Source: Chitinophagales bacterium (lineage in GTDB: Bacteria > Bacteroidota > Bacteroidia > Chitinophagales > LD1). From it: a stretch of DNA of 64,000 nt. Below, piece by piece: positions 18,779-27,712 of this stretch. Numbering within the stretch: the first letter of the stretch is position 1; every line of letters starts with the position of its first letter. The notes under the pieces were generated by a model that saw nothing but the letters and a program-made list of their open reading frames with translations, had not been told where the DNA came from and did not search any database. Position numbers and translations under genes: made by a program. Location of the stretch: NCBI GenBank assembly GCA_026129525.1, contig JAHCHW010000005.1, positions 1-64,000 of the forward strand, in the 5' to 3' direction.

Positions 18779-19516
18779 CTATTCTGCTTTTTGCACTCGT
18801 CCGTCTAGTACACTTTTAACCCGCTCGCCACGTTCGTTCATTTCTTTCACTCCCTCTATTAACGCATCGCGCAGCGTTTTCTTTGTATCAATATACGGTT
18901 TGCCTTTCAGCATAGTGCAGTTATCTCCTCCCTGCGCCAGATAATCGGAAACCGCCACCCAATAAACTCCTCTGCTTTGCAAAGGTGAATTCTGAATGGT
19001 AACATCGGTTGCCATTCCGCTTTTGATTTTGTAGCGCGCTCCGCTTACATGCCATCCACCCTTTGCCGCCATGTGATTAAAAAGTGTGTCCAACGTAATG
19101 CCGTCCAATTCCATTATCAAAATCCGGTTATCAAATGGCATTAGTTCAATCATTCTGCCTATAGTGATTTCGCCTTTAGGCAACGAAGGAAGACGTATGC
19201 CTCCATGATTTAAGAATGTAAAATCAATTTGTCCTTTGTAGTATTCTCTGCTTTTTCTCAGCAGCACATCGCACATAAAATTTCCGAGGTCGCTTTCGGG
19301 TTGAGTTTTTGTAAGTGCATCATCGGCATAGCCTATTACCACTTTCATCTCTTTGTTCAATTCCGTTTTGTAAGGCTGTACGATAGAATCAATACGCTGG
19401 TCGGTACGGATGTCGGATAAAATTTTTTCTCCTTCATAGCGATACTGTGTAGCTACAAACTGCTTGTTGCAGGCGGCAACAAACAATAAGAGACCAAACC
19501 ATATTTTGTGTTTCAT
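18779..19516 (-). CDS. 5'-nucleotidase C-terminal domain lipoprotein
   Basis: 245 residues. The lipobox LLLFVAAC (Cys16) predicts a membrane lipoprotein. The body matches the 5'-nucleotidase substrate-binding domain: ESDLGNFMCDVLLR, FTFLNHGGIRL, GEITIGRMIELMPFDNRI and the C-terminal VSDYLAQGGDNCTML, which holds the nucleoside ring. The catalytic metallophosphatase domain is the next gene, 12 bases downstream, so two separate polypeptides replace the usual single enzyme of about 550 residues. Together they should salvage extracellular nucleotides. Confidence 0.85.
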   Translation of the reverse strand: MKHKIWFGLLLFVAACNKQFVATQYRYEGEKILSDIRTDQRIDSIVQPYKTELNKEMKVVIGYADDALTKTQPESDLGNFMCDVLLRKSREYYKGQIDFTFLNHGGIRLPSLPKGEITIGRMIELMPFDNRILIMELDGITLDTLFNHMAAKGGWHVSGARYKIKSGMATDVTIQNSPLQSRGVYWVAVSDYLAQGGDNCTMLKGKPYIDTKKTLRDALIEGVKEMNERGERVKSVLDGRVQKAE

Positions 19517-19551
19517 AGCAGAGAAAAATCTTTCAAACTAAAATTAGTGTA

Positions 19552-21099
19552 TTACCCTTGATACTCTCCGTAAACACCGCGGAGTGTATCGGCAATTTCG
19601 CCCAAGGTGGCATAATTCTCCACAGCTTCAATTACCGCGGGCATTATGTTTTTCTCTTCGAGCGATGTTTGTTTTATCCGGCTCAGGCATTCTTCTACTT
19701 TTTTGTTGTTGCGCTTTGCGCGAAGTACCGCTAACTTTTCGGTCTGCACTTTACGGATAGAATCGTCAATACGCAGCAATTCTTTGGGAGGTTCCGCTTT
19801 TTCGGTAAAGCGATTTACCCCTACAATTATTTTTTCGCCCGTTTCAATTGCCTGCTGATAATTATAGGAAGCCTTGGCAATTTCGTTTTGCATAAACCCG
19901 GCCTCTATTGCCGCTACGCTTCCTCCCATTTCATCTATACGATGAATGTATTTCCAAGCTTCTTCTTCAATACGGTCAGTGAGCGTTTCAATAAAGTATG
20001 AACCGCCCAAGGGGTCAACCGTATCGGTTACTCCGCTTTCGAAACCGATAATCTGCTGCGTACGCAAAGCAATTTTAGCGGCTTCTTCGGTAGGAAGCGA
20101 CAAGGCTTCATCGTAACCATTTGTATGCAGCGATTGTGTACCGCCCAGCACAGCCGCCAGCGCTTGCAAAGTAACCCGCGAAATATTGTTTTGCGGTTGC
20201 TGTGCCGTAAGTGTGCTGCCGCCCGTTTGTGTGTGAAAGCGGAGCATTTGCGCCTTGGGTTCAGCAGCGCCTAACTGTTCGGTAATTTTCGCCCACATTC
20301 TGCGTGCTGCGCGGAACTTGGCAACTTCTTCAAAAAAATTGTTGTGTGCATTAAAGAAGAAAGAAAGGCGCTGCCCGAATTTATTGATGTCGAGTCCTTT
20401 TTTAATGGCCGCTTCGCAGTAGGCTTTTCCATTGCTCAGCGTAAATGCAATTTCCTGTACGGCAGTGGAGCCTGCTTCGCGAATGTGATAACCGGAAATG
20501 GAAATGGTATTCCACTTCGGTACCTCGGTATTGCAATACTCAAAAATGTCGGTAATAATTTTCATGCTCGGCTTGGGCGGATAAATGTAAGTGCCGCGTG
20601 CCGCATACTCTTTTAATATGTCGTTTTGAATAGTGCCGGAAATTTTTTTCAAATCGGCTCCCTGTTTTTTTGCCAGCGCTATGTAAAGCGACAGAAGAAT
20701 AAAAGCTGTGGAGTTGATGGTCATGCTCGTGGACACATCTTCCAACTTTATTCCGTTGAACAGTGTTTCCATATCCTCAAGCGAATCAATGGCAACTCCC
20801 ACTTTGCCTACTTCTCCTTCGGCTAAGGCATGGTCGCTATCGTAACCAATTTGTGTGGGCAAATCGAAGGCAACACTTAAGCCCATTACCCCTTGCGAAA
20901 GCAGGTAATGGTAGCGTTTGTTGCTTTCCTCGGCCGTAGAAAAACCGGCATACTGCCGCATCGTCCACAGTTTGCTGCGGTACATATCGGAATGAACCCC
21001 TCTGGTAAAGGGGAATTTTCCAGGTTCGCCTACATCGCCTTTATATAAAGAGTAAACCGGCTGAATTTCGATGCCGCTGTCGGTGGTAAATTTTTTCAC
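19552..21099 (-). CDS. Methylmalonyl-CoA mutase large-subunit family protein (no B12 domain)
   Basis: 515 residues: the TIM-barrel substrate domain only. The cobalamin-binding domain must be a separate protein, as in split acyl-CoA mutases. The residues favouring methylmalonyl-CoA over isobutyryl-CoA are present: Tyr50 in [15 protein letters not shown] and Arg168 in ARGTYIYPP. The active-site His205 lies in SGYHIREAG, and the [16 protein letters not shown] and [10 protein letters not shown] signatures are intact. It interconverts succinyl-CoA and methylmalonyl-CoA (propionate metabolism). No small subunit or chaperone gene is adjacent. Confidence 0.85.
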   Translation of the reverse strand: MKKFTTDSGIEIQPVYSLYKGDVGEPGKFPFTRGVHSDMYRSKLWTMRQYAGFSTAEESNKRYHYLLSQGVMGLSVAFDLPTQIGYDSDHALAEGEVGKVGVAIDSLEDMETLFNGIKLEDVSTSMTINSTAFILLSLYIALAKKQGADLKKISGTIQNDILKEYAARGTYIYPPKPSMKIITDIFEYCNTEVPKWNTISISGYHIREAGSTAVQEIAFTLSNGKAYCEAAIKKGLDINKFGQRLSFFFNAHNNFFEEVAKFRAARRMWAKITEQLGAAEPKAQMLRFHTQTGGSTLTAQQPQNNISRVTLQALAAVLGGTQSLHTNGYDEALSLPTEEAAKIALRTQQIIGFESGVTDTVDPLGGSYFIETLTDRIEEEAWKYIHRIDEMGGSVAAIEAGFMQNEIAKASYNYQQAIETGEKIIVGVNRFTEKAEPPKELLRIDDSIRKVQTEKLAVLRAKRNNKKVEECLSRIKQTSLEEKNIMPAVIEAVENYATLGEIADTLRGVYGEYQG

Positions 21100-21197
21100 A
21101 GTGCAATGATAACAATGAAGGGCTATATCGGGTCATTGACGGGAAGCTGGGGTTCCCTGTCCCCGTCCCCAGCCTCCATTTTAACCCTAAAAAGCAT

Positions 21198-21227
21198 TTT
21201 GAATTTCAGGGTATTCCCCTATATTTG
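21198..21227 (+). promoter_or_regulatory. Promoter of the yceD-rpmF operon
   Basis: TTTG (21198-21201), an 18-bp spacer, then TATATTTG (21220-21227). The transcript would begin near 21233 with CCGCCCGCCTGC and a hairpin (CCTGC / GCAGG), giving a leader of about 95 bases. Confidence 0.65.
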
Positions 21228-21328
21228 CCGCCCGCCTGCCGAAAAGCAGGTGTTTTTCGCGGAAGCCTTAGTTGTTGTTTGAGAATAGAGTTGAAAGGCT
21301 GACAGCATCACTGTAAAATGTATGTGTC

Positions 21329-21871
21329 GTGAAGGGTTTAAGGGAATTTGAAATTCCTTACGTTGGTCTCAAAGTAGGAATTCATAAGTTTGAATACGAC
21401 ATAGACGGCACATTCTTCAGCCATTTTGAAGATTCGCCCATCAGTGATTGCCGGGTGCACGTTCGGCTCGAATTTGAAAAAAAGGAAACGTTCTTTATAC
21501 TCCGTTTTTTTATTGACGGAACCGTTAATGTGGAATGCGACCGTTGTTTGGAGCCTTTCGATAAAAGCATTTTTGGCGATTTTACCTGCTATGTAAAGTT
21601 TGCCGAAAACCCGAAAGCGATGCAGGATGATGAAGTGCTCTACATTTCGCGCGACCAGTCGGTAATTGATGTTTCGCATTTGGTATATGAGTATGTAAAT
21701 CTTTGCTTGCCCATGCAACGCATTCATCCGAAAAAGGAAAACGGTGAAGATGGCTGTAACCCCGAAGTGCTGAAATTTTTAAGAAAGGGAAACACCACCG
21801 ATAAACAAGAGAAAACAGAAGAGCCGGACCCGCGTTGGGAAGCGCTGAAGAATATAAAAAGTAAAAACTGA
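21329..21871 (+). CDS. YceD/DUF177 family protein
   Basis: 180 residues from a GTG start. The family pattern is clear: a beta-rich N-terminus, then VECDRCLEPF and a C-terminal acidic/Pro segment (DPRWEALKNIK). In many bacteria this gene sits directly before rpmF, and in plants and E. coli its relatives affect 23S rRNA processing or ribosome assembly. Here it is 30 bases ahead of rpmF under one promoter. Only one Cys pair (CDRC) of the longer family motif is visible. Confidence 0.85.
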   Translation: MKGLREFEIPYVGLKVGIHKFEYDIDGTFFSHFEDSPISDCRVHVRLEFEKKETFFILRFFIDGTVNVECDRCLEPFDKSIFGDFTCYVKFAENPKAMQDDEVLYISRDQSVIDVSHLVYEYVNLCLPMQRIHPKKENGEDGCNPEVLKFLRKGNTTDKQEKTEEPDPRWEALKNIKSKN

Positions 21872-21901
21872 ACAACATTTAAATAACTAAAATTTACAGT
21901 C

Positions 21902-22090
21902 ATGCCACATCCTAAGCATAAAATATCGAAAGCCAGAAGGGATAAGAGAAGAACTCACTACAAGGCAGAAGCGCCTACCACAGGGGTTGACCAATCAACC
22001 GGTGAAGCGCATTTGTTACACCGGGCGCACTGGAATGAAGATAAACTGGTTTATCGCGGCAAAGTGCTGTTAGATAAAAGCCAGAAATAA
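21902..22090 (+). CDS. rpmF: 50S ribosomal protein L32
   Basis: 62 residues, [20 protein letters not shown], the canonical N-terminus of L32 (usually MAVPKxKxSxxRRxxRRxH). The C-terminal zinc-ribbon cysteines of some L32 proteins are absent ([21 protein letters not shown]), so it is the zinc-free form. It is followed directly by a strong terminator. Confidence 0.97.
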   Translation: MPHPKHKISKARRDKRRTHYKAEAPTTGVDQSTGEAHLLHRAHWNEDKLVYRGKVLLDKSQK

Positions 22091-22117
22091 GCATTCCGAA
22101 AAGGAAACTGATTAAAG

Positions 22118-22150
22118 CCCTGTTGGTGTAACCGACAGGGTTTTTTGTTT
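22118..22150 (+). terminator. rpmF terminator
   Basis: CCCTGTTGGT, loop GTA, ACCGACAGGG (10 bp with one G.U), then TTTTTTGTTT. It ends the yceD-rpmF transcript and shows that the MATE gene start lies downstream of it. Confidence 0.9.
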
Positions 22151-22162
22151 AATACTGATTTA

Positions 22163-23521
22163 ATGAACAGCACCTATACTATCTATCATAAATCGTTAAA
22201 GAAAGTGCTGCAGCTGGCGTTGCCCATAATAGCCGGGCAACTTGGGCAAGTGCTTATGGGCTTTTTCGATACTATTCAAATTGGCGGGATGGGAGCGGTG
22301 TACATTGCCGCTTCGGGTTTTGCCAATACGGTTTATTGGCTCACCAATTTGTTGGGTTTGGGAATTCTTTTTGCCGTATCGCCATTGGTTTCTGAAGCCT
22401 TTGGCGAAAAAAAAGAATGGAAAGCCATTGGCGTTTTGCGCTCGGCACTAAAAATTTCGTTGCTTGTTTCGCTGGTATTGTTTGCCATTATGCTGTTGGC
22501 GATAAATTACATTGAGTTGTTCAGGCAAACCGAACAAATTAACGAACTTTCCATCCGCTATTTGAACATCGTAAACTACTCCACCATTTTTATTTTGCTG
22601 TTTACGACAGGCAAACAGTTTTTAGACGGCATGGGGCGCACTATACCGGGTATGCTAATTACGCTGGCAGGCTTAGCGCTCAATGTTTTTTTGAACTGGG
22701 CACTCATATACGGACATGCCGGTTTTCCGGCTATGGGTATTGAAGGCGCTGCACTGGCAACCGGTATTGCACGTATAGCCATGGCAGTAGCTATACTTGT
22801 TTACATCTGGCGCGACCAACAAACTATAACGCTCCGGAAACTTTTCGGGCAACACAGCGAAGCACAAAAAAGTTATATACTGCCTATTTTAAAAATAGGC
22901 ATTCCCTCGGGCTTGCAGTTTTTTATGGAAGTGGCGGCTTTCAGTTCGGGGCAAATAATGAGCGGTTGGTTAGGTGAAAAGTATTTGGCGGCTCATCAAA
23001 TTGCCATCAACCTTGCATCGGTTACGTTTATGGTGTTGATGGGTTTTGCGGCAGCCGGAACCATTATGACCGGCTACGCATTTGGAGCACGCGACCGGAC
23101 AGGCATTCGCATTGCCGGTAACACTGTATTTTTAATTACCCTGCTGGTAGAAATTATTTTTGCCGGTCTGTTTTTTTCTTGCCATCAATTTTTTCCCGCA
23201 TTGTACACGGCTGACGCGGAAGTGATTCGCCTTGCTTCATCGCTGCTGATTTTTGCGGCATTTTTTCAGATAAGTGATGGGTTGCAGGCAGCAGCAGCGG
23301 GAGCACTGCGCGGTATGCAAGATGTTCGCATACCGGTTCTTATTGCTTTCGTTTCTTATTGGCTAGTAATGATTCCCGGCTCGTATTGGCTGGCATTTAA
23401 ACTGAACTTGGGTATAAACGGACTTTGGATTGGTTTTATTGGCGGCTTGAGTGTAGCAGCTATGCTCTTATTGATTCGCTTTTACAGAAAGGTAAAAACT
23501 ATTGAGTTTACCGAACTGTAA
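22163..23521 (+). CDS. MATE family efflux transporter
   Basis: 452 residues from ATG 22163; the earlier in-frame start at 22145 lies in the terminator T-tract. Twelve hydrophobic segments are readable in two similar halves, with N-lobe sequence PIIAGQLGQVLMGFFDTIQIG and C-lobe PSGLQFFMEVAAFSSGQIMSGWLG typical of the NorM/DinF superfamily. It probably exports cationic drugs or metabolites using Na+ or H+. It converges with murF with only 2 bases between stops. Confidence 0.9.
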   Translation: MNSTYTIYHKSLKKVLQLALPIIAGQLGQVLMGFFDTIQIGGMGAVYIAASGFANTVYWLTNLLGLGILFAVSPLVSEAFGEKKEWKAIGVLRSALKISLLVSLVLFAIMLLAINYIELFRQTEQINELSIRYLNIVNYSTIFILLFTTGKQFLDGMGRTIPGMLITLAGLALNVFLNWALIYGHAGFPAMGIEGAALATGIARIAMAVAILVYIWRDQQTITLRKLFGQHSEAQKSYILPILKIGIPSGLQFFMEVAAFSSGQIMSGWLGEKYLAAHQIAINLASVTFMVLMGFAAAGTIMTGYAFGARDRTGIRIAGNTVFLITLLVEIIFAGLFFSCHQFFPALYTADAEVIRLASSLLIFAAFFQISDGLQAAAAGALRGMQDVRIPVLIAFVSYWLVMIPGSYWLAFKLNLGINGLWIGFIGGLSVAAMLLLIRFYRKVKTIEFTEL

Positions 23522-23523
23522 AG

Positions 23524-24846
23524 CTATTCCTGCAAAAGTTTTTCGAGTTCGTTTTTGCGCGATCCTTTAATGAGTATGCAGGTGTTTTGAAATGGTTGCT
23601 TACAGAACCATTCTTTCAGTTGTGCCGTGTTTTCGAAATAAAGAACGCTGCTGTCATTTTTGAGAAACGAAAATCCGTTACCGGTAAAAATGCGTGTATT
23701 TAACTGCATGGCATCGGTAAGGTTTTTTATCTTTTGATGTTCGGCTGCGGAGTATTCTCCCAATTCCATCATTTCGCCCAATACAACTATTTTTTTAGCT
23801 GCATTCAACTGCTCAAAATTTTTGAGCGCCTCTTGCATACTCGAAGGATTGGCGTTGTAAGCATCAAGTATAATGGTGTTTCCATTCCACGTTACTTTTT
23901 GCGAGCGATTATTTGATGGTACATAATTTTCGATAGCCGATTTGATTTCTACAGCAGGCACATCAAAATATTTGCCTATGCAAACAGCAGCTAACACATT
24001 TTCGAAATTGTAGCTGCCTATCAGATTGGTTTGAATACGCAAGCCTTCGGTTTCAATACTTAAGAAATCGCCTTCGCCTGCAATGTTTCCAAAACAAAAG
24101 TTGGAAGTATGCGTGCCGTAAGTAATCAATTTTTCTTTCGGATTCCATCCACTTGCAGATGAAGACAGCGTTTTCATTCTTTCCATTAAAACCGTATTGT
24201 CGGCATTCATAAAAATGAAATCATCGAAAGCCATAAGATGCTTATACAACTCTGTTTTCCCTTTCACCACTCCTTCAAACCCGCCAAAACCTTCAATGTG
24301 TGCTAAACCTACGTTAGTTATGAGTCCGTAATCGGGCATTACATATTCGCAATACGAAGCAATTTCTCCCTGATGATTTGCGCCCATTTCAATTACGGCA
24401 AACTCTACATCATTTCTTATGGAAAGCAGTGTAAGCGGAATACCGATATGGTTGTTCAGGTTTCCTTTGGTAGCATAGGTTTTATACTTCTTTGAAAGTA
24501 CCGCTGCCACCAACTCCTTCGTAGTGGTTTTTCCGTTAGAGCCGGTAATGGCTAACACTGTACACTTTTGTAAATGGCGGTGATAGCCTGCCAATTGTTG
24601 AAGTGTAGTCAAAACATCTTCCACCATAATCAGTCGGTTTCCGAATTGCCTTTGCCAATCCGCATTTTTCAATTCGTCAATTACCGCATGCGATGCTCCC
24701 GCTTCCAATGCCTGTGCAGCAAATTCGTTCGCATTAAAACGCTCGCCCTTTAATGCAAAAAAAATATTGCCGGGTGCAATGTTTCTTGTGTCGGTGGTTA
24801 CACCTGTTGAAGAAAGATATAGCTGATAGAGATTTTCAATTTGCAT
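23524..24846 (-). CDS. murF: UDP-N-acetylmuramoyl-tripeptide--D-alanyl-D-alanine ligase
   Basis: 440 residues from ATG 24846 (MQIENLYQLYLSSTGVTTDTRNI). The ORF extends 23 codons upstream, but that stretch is not MurF-like. Motifs: VTTDTRNI (UDP-substrate domain), ATP loop ITGSNGKTTTKEL, and HIGIPLTLLSI ... VIEMGANHQGEI. It adds D-Ala-D-Ala to the muramyl tripeptide in the cytoplasm. It follows gldJ, as in other Bacteroidota. A gldJ terminator and a TACTTTG box 5 bases before the ATG suggest an own transcript with almost no leader. Confidence 0.95.
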   Translation of the reverse strand: MQIENLYQLYLSSTGVTTDTRNIAPGNIFFALKGERFNANEFAAQALEAGASHAVIDELKNADWQRQFGNRLIMVEDVLTTLQQLAGYHRHLQKCTVLAITGSNGKTTTKELVAAVLSKKYKTYATKGNLNNHIGIPLTLLSIRNDVEFAVIEMGANHQGEIASYCEYVMPDYGLITNVGLAHIEGFGGFEGVVKGKTELYKHLMAFDDFIFMNADNTVLMERMKTLSSSASGWNPKEKLITYGTHTSNFCFGNIAGEGDFLSIETEGLRIQTNLIGSYNFENVLAAVCIGKYFDVPAVEIKSAIENYVPSNNRSQKVTWNGNTIILDAYNANPSSMQEALKNFEQLNAAKKIVVLGEMMELGEYSAAEHQKIKNLTDAMQLNTRIFTGNGFSFLKNDSSVLYFENTAQLKEWFCKQPFQNTCILIKGSRKNELEKLLQE

Positions 24847-24892
24847 AAGCGCAAAGTAAATGAACCGTATTGTTGCACTAAAACAAAATCGT

Positions 24893-24925
24893 TGCAAAAA
24901 AAAATCCCCCTGCAAATGCCGAGGG
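24893..24925 (-). terminator. gldJ terminator
   Basis: Minus strand: TCCCT ... AGGGGGA imperfect stem with a loop of about 10 bases, followed by eight T. It lies 27 bases beyond the gldJ stop. Confidence 0.5.
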
Positions 24926-24951
24926 ACTTTGTCGTTATCTGAAGAAAGATT

Positions 24952-26451
24952 TTAGCCTTTCATTTTTCTCTTGCCCTTTTCTTTAGGGAAGTTGTTGCCA
25001 CCCTTGCCGCCTTTCATATAGTTGCCCGAAGGTGAACCAACACGATCCATAGCACAGCGGAAACCTAAATCATCGGTAGAAAGTGCCTGGTCAAGGAATC
25101 TTCTGGTGCCGGGAGAGAGGAAGTACGCTCTGTCTTTCCAGCTTCCACCTTTGTAAACGCGGGCTTCTTCGTTAATAATAGATGACTGACCAAACTTGTA
25201 GTCCACATTCGAAACCTCATCACCATCAATGAAATTTCTTACATCGCCTCTGCGGTAGTTTCTGCGGCTGGCGCTTTCTTCCTGAGTTACTTCGCGATAC
25301 TGAATTTTTCCAAGGCTGTCTTTTTCAACCGGATTGCCATCGGCATCGAGCACTTTTGTTTTAAACACATTACCACGATATGAACGGAAATCGTTTGCAT
25401 CAATGGTGGTCATTGGACGGTAAACATCCAACACCCACTCGTTTACGTTACCTGCCATGTTATACAAACCAAAATCGTTCGGCATATACGATTTAACGGG
25501 AGCAGTAATATCTGCGTTATCGTTCAACTTGCCGGAAAGACCCATGTTATCACCGCGTCCTCTTTTGAAGTTGGCAAGAAATTCACCCTGCCACATACCG
25601 CTCTTGGGGTAACGGGTTGATGTTCCGTTCCACGGATAAATTCTGCGGTCGGTAATTCTTTCTTCTTGTGTATTTGCCTGATTGCCTATTAAGCCCAATG
25701 CGGCATATTCCCATTCTGCTTCGGTGGGCAGGCGATAGTTAGGCAGCATAATTCCGTCTTCCAAACGTACGTGGCGGGTGCCTGTTCCGTTCGGGTTCAA
25801 ATCTTTCATAGGGCGTTTGCCGGCTGCACCTTCATATTGCCCAATCAGGTACGACTCAGTATTGAAGTTATCGCTTCCAACCTGCGAAGGATTTTCTGCC
25901 AACACACCTTTGTCAATCAGAATTCTTTCGTTTACACGGTCAGAGCGCCACGAAGCAAAGTCGTTTGCCTGTAACCAGTTAACACCTACTACGGGATAAA
26001 AATCATAAGCCGGGTGGCGGAAGTAATATTCTACATAAGGTTCGTTGTATGCTAATTCATCTCTCCACACCAATGTGTCGGGCAATGCTTTTTTAACTAC
26101 ATCGGGAAAATCGTTTCCGAAAACACGCACCATCCAGTACAAATATTCGCGGTAGTGAACGTTGGCAATTTCGGTTTCGTCCATGTAGTAGCTCGAAACC
26201 GTAACTCTGCGCGGTACGTTGTGATATTCATACATCACATCCTGCTCGGTGTTGCCCATTACAAAAGTACCACCCTGAACATAAACCAGTCCGGGACCGG
26301 TTTCTTGTCCCTGATATTTCACTACTTCAAAACCACCGTTCTTGGGGTCGTTGTAGTTCCATCCGGTTACTGATGATTTTTCTTTTCCGCACGATGCAAT
26401 TCCTGCTATGAGGGGCAGCGCGAGCAGCGGATACAGTTTACGAAGCTTCAT
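24952..26451 (-). CDS. gldJ: Gliding motility lipoprotein GldJ
   Basis: 499 residues. Lipoprotein signal with Cys21 (LIAGIASCGKE). After it comes TGWNYNDPKNGGFEV and GPGLVYVQGGTFVMGN, which mark GldJ rather than its paralogue GldK. The body is a formylglycine-generating-enzyme (SUMF1) fold: YYMDETEIANVHYREYL, PVVGVNWLQANDFASWR, LPTEAEWEYAA, NMAGNVNEWVLDVY, GGSWKD and RRFLDQ...GFRCAMD. The family is structural here, part of the gliding/T9SS machinery with GldK. The C-terminus is basic (KGKRKMKG). The gene lies between murF and a PorP/SprF gene, next to porU-porV, a classic arrangement. Confidence 0.9.
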   Translation of the reverse strand: MKLRKLYPLLALPLIAGIASCGKEKSSVTGWNYNDPKNGGFEVVKYQGQETGPGLVYVQGGTFVMGNTEQDVMYEYHNVPRRVTVSSYYMDETEIANVHYREYLYWMVRVFGNDFPDVVKKALPDTLVWRDELAYNEPYVEYYFRHPAYDFYPVVGVNWLQANDFASWRSDRVNERILIDKGVLAENPSQVGSDNFNTESYLIGQYEGAAGKRPMKDLNPNGTGTRHVRLEDGIMLPNYRLPTEAEWEYAALGLIGNQANTQEERITDRRIYPWNGTSTRYPKSGMWQGEFLANFKRGRGDNMGLSGKLNDNADITAPVKSYMPNDFGLYNMAGNVNEWVLDVYRPMTTIDANDFRSYRGNVFKTKVLDADGNPVEKDSLGKIQYREVTQEESASRRNYRRGDVRNFIDGDEVSNVDYKFGQSSIINEEARVYKGGSWKDRAYFLSPGTRRFLDQALSTDDLGFRCAMDRVGSPSGNYMKGGKGGNNFPKEKGKRKMKG

Positions 26452-26493
26452 TGCTTGTTGTGTTTAGTTTAAAGGGTTCTTTATTAAAGGTTG

Positions 26494-26524
26494 CTAAAAT
26501 AGAAGTTTCAATTAAAGCGCAAAA
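26494..26524 (-). promoter_or_regulatory. gldJ promoter
   Basis: Minus strand TTG (26522-26520, within a T-run), an 18-bp spacer, then TATTTTAG (26501-26494). A leader of about 40 bases follows before ATG 26451. Confidence 0.55.
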
Positions 26525-26573
26525 AATATTCCGTCAATTTTCTTTAACGGGTGTTTTAACAAAAATCACTTCA

Positions 26574-27611
26574 TCAGAAGTTCAGAATGTCGGGGCAGGG
26601 TATGTAGCCTTTCATTCGTTTCGGATTTAGCGAGTTGTCCTCGCCCGTCCAGTTAAACGTAAACGAAAGCTCATGCGTTCCGCCTGTGCGGTTTATCAGT
26701 TTCGATATAGTATAATCGTAACTGTAACCAAATCTGAATTTGCCTTTACGAATGCCGAAGTAACCAATCACTGCATCGGAGTTTCGGATGGCATGGCGAA
26801 AACCCGCCCCGAAATACACCAAACTGATACCTGTTAAAAATGTAGCCTCTGCCTGAAAAGCACTTCCCTGATTTATGAAAAGAACGTTGGGCGATACCCA
26901 GATATTGTACAAGTTCTCTTTCTTGTGCTTTATAGTGAGGTTTGCCCCAAAATGCCCAGTAAATTTTACCGGCACCCGCGCGTTAACTCCGTTAAACGAT
27001 TCTTTACGCATGAGCAGGTTGTTTACGGCAAAGCCTACATAAAGTTTCTCGGTAAAATACAGGATACCTGCGCCTACATCGCCCTGATGCGTAGCGGTGA
27101 GTGCGGGCATTTGTTCGTTAGTATTGTTAGGTACATTTACATTGTTATAAAAACCGGTGTAGGGGTTAATCATATCGCTCCACAACAACTCATTCCACTT
27201 AATGCGGGTATGAACATAGCTTCCTTCAATACCCAGTTTAATTGCCATTTTGCGGTTAATCTTAAACTGCTGCGAATACATAAGGGAAGCACGGTAGCTT
27301 CCGTACAAGCCATTCATTACTTGGTCGGCAACAAACAAAGCGCCTATACCTGCCCGTATTTTTTGAATGTGCATGTCAAAACCGGCCATGTAAGTAGTAT
27401 AGCCTCCGTTGAAGCCATCGCCCAATGCGCTCCATTGGTTTCGGTAATTAACGGTTGCACGCGGACCATACGAGATACCCGCCAATGCCGGATTAAGATG
27501 CAACGGAGCCGAAAAGTATTGACTCATAGCTACATCTTGTGCGGTAAGCGAACCAAACCAACACAAGAGTGTTAGCACCAACAGAAAGAGTCTTTGAAAT
27601 GGTTTCTGCAA
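26574..27611 (-). CDS. PorP/SprF family type IX secretion outer-membrane protein
   Basis: 345 residues with a signal peptide (LLCWFGSLTAQD). The mature start QDVAMSQYFSAPLHLNPALAG is the PorP/SprF hallmark, followed by RNQW and a run of amphipathic beta strands typical of a 14-strand barrel, ending in the conserved FGYSYDYTIS ... GGTHELSFTF motif. Such proteins help secrete or anchor particular T9SS cargo (SprF for the adhesin SprB). It lies between gldJ and porU, divergent from porU, in an operon-like position but behind a 122-base gap before gldJ. Confidence 0.88.
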   Translation of the reverse strand: MQKPFQRLFLLVLTLLCWFGSLTAQDVAMSQYFSAPLHLNPALAGISYGPRATVNYRNQWSALGDGFNGGYTTYMAGFDMHIQKIRAGIGALFVADQVMNGLYGSYRASLMYSQQFKINRKMAIKLGIEGSYVHTRIKWNELLWSDMINPYTGFYNNVNVPNNTNEQMPALTATHQGDVGAGILYFTEKLYVGFAVNNLLMRKESFNGVNARVPVKFTGHFGANLTIKHKKENLYNIWVSPNVLFINQGSAFQAEATFLTGISLVYFGAGFRHAIRNSDAVIGYFGIRKGKFRFGYSYDYTISKLINRTGGTHELSFTFNWTGEDNSLNPKRMKGYIPCPDILNF

Positions 27612-27712
27612 TTTTGCTTTGTTTAAAACCGGAATAAAAACAACCGGCTTGCGAAATAAAACCGAAAGCGCCTCGTTTTATTGCGCCTTTTGAATTAAAG
27701 CGCCCAAAAATA

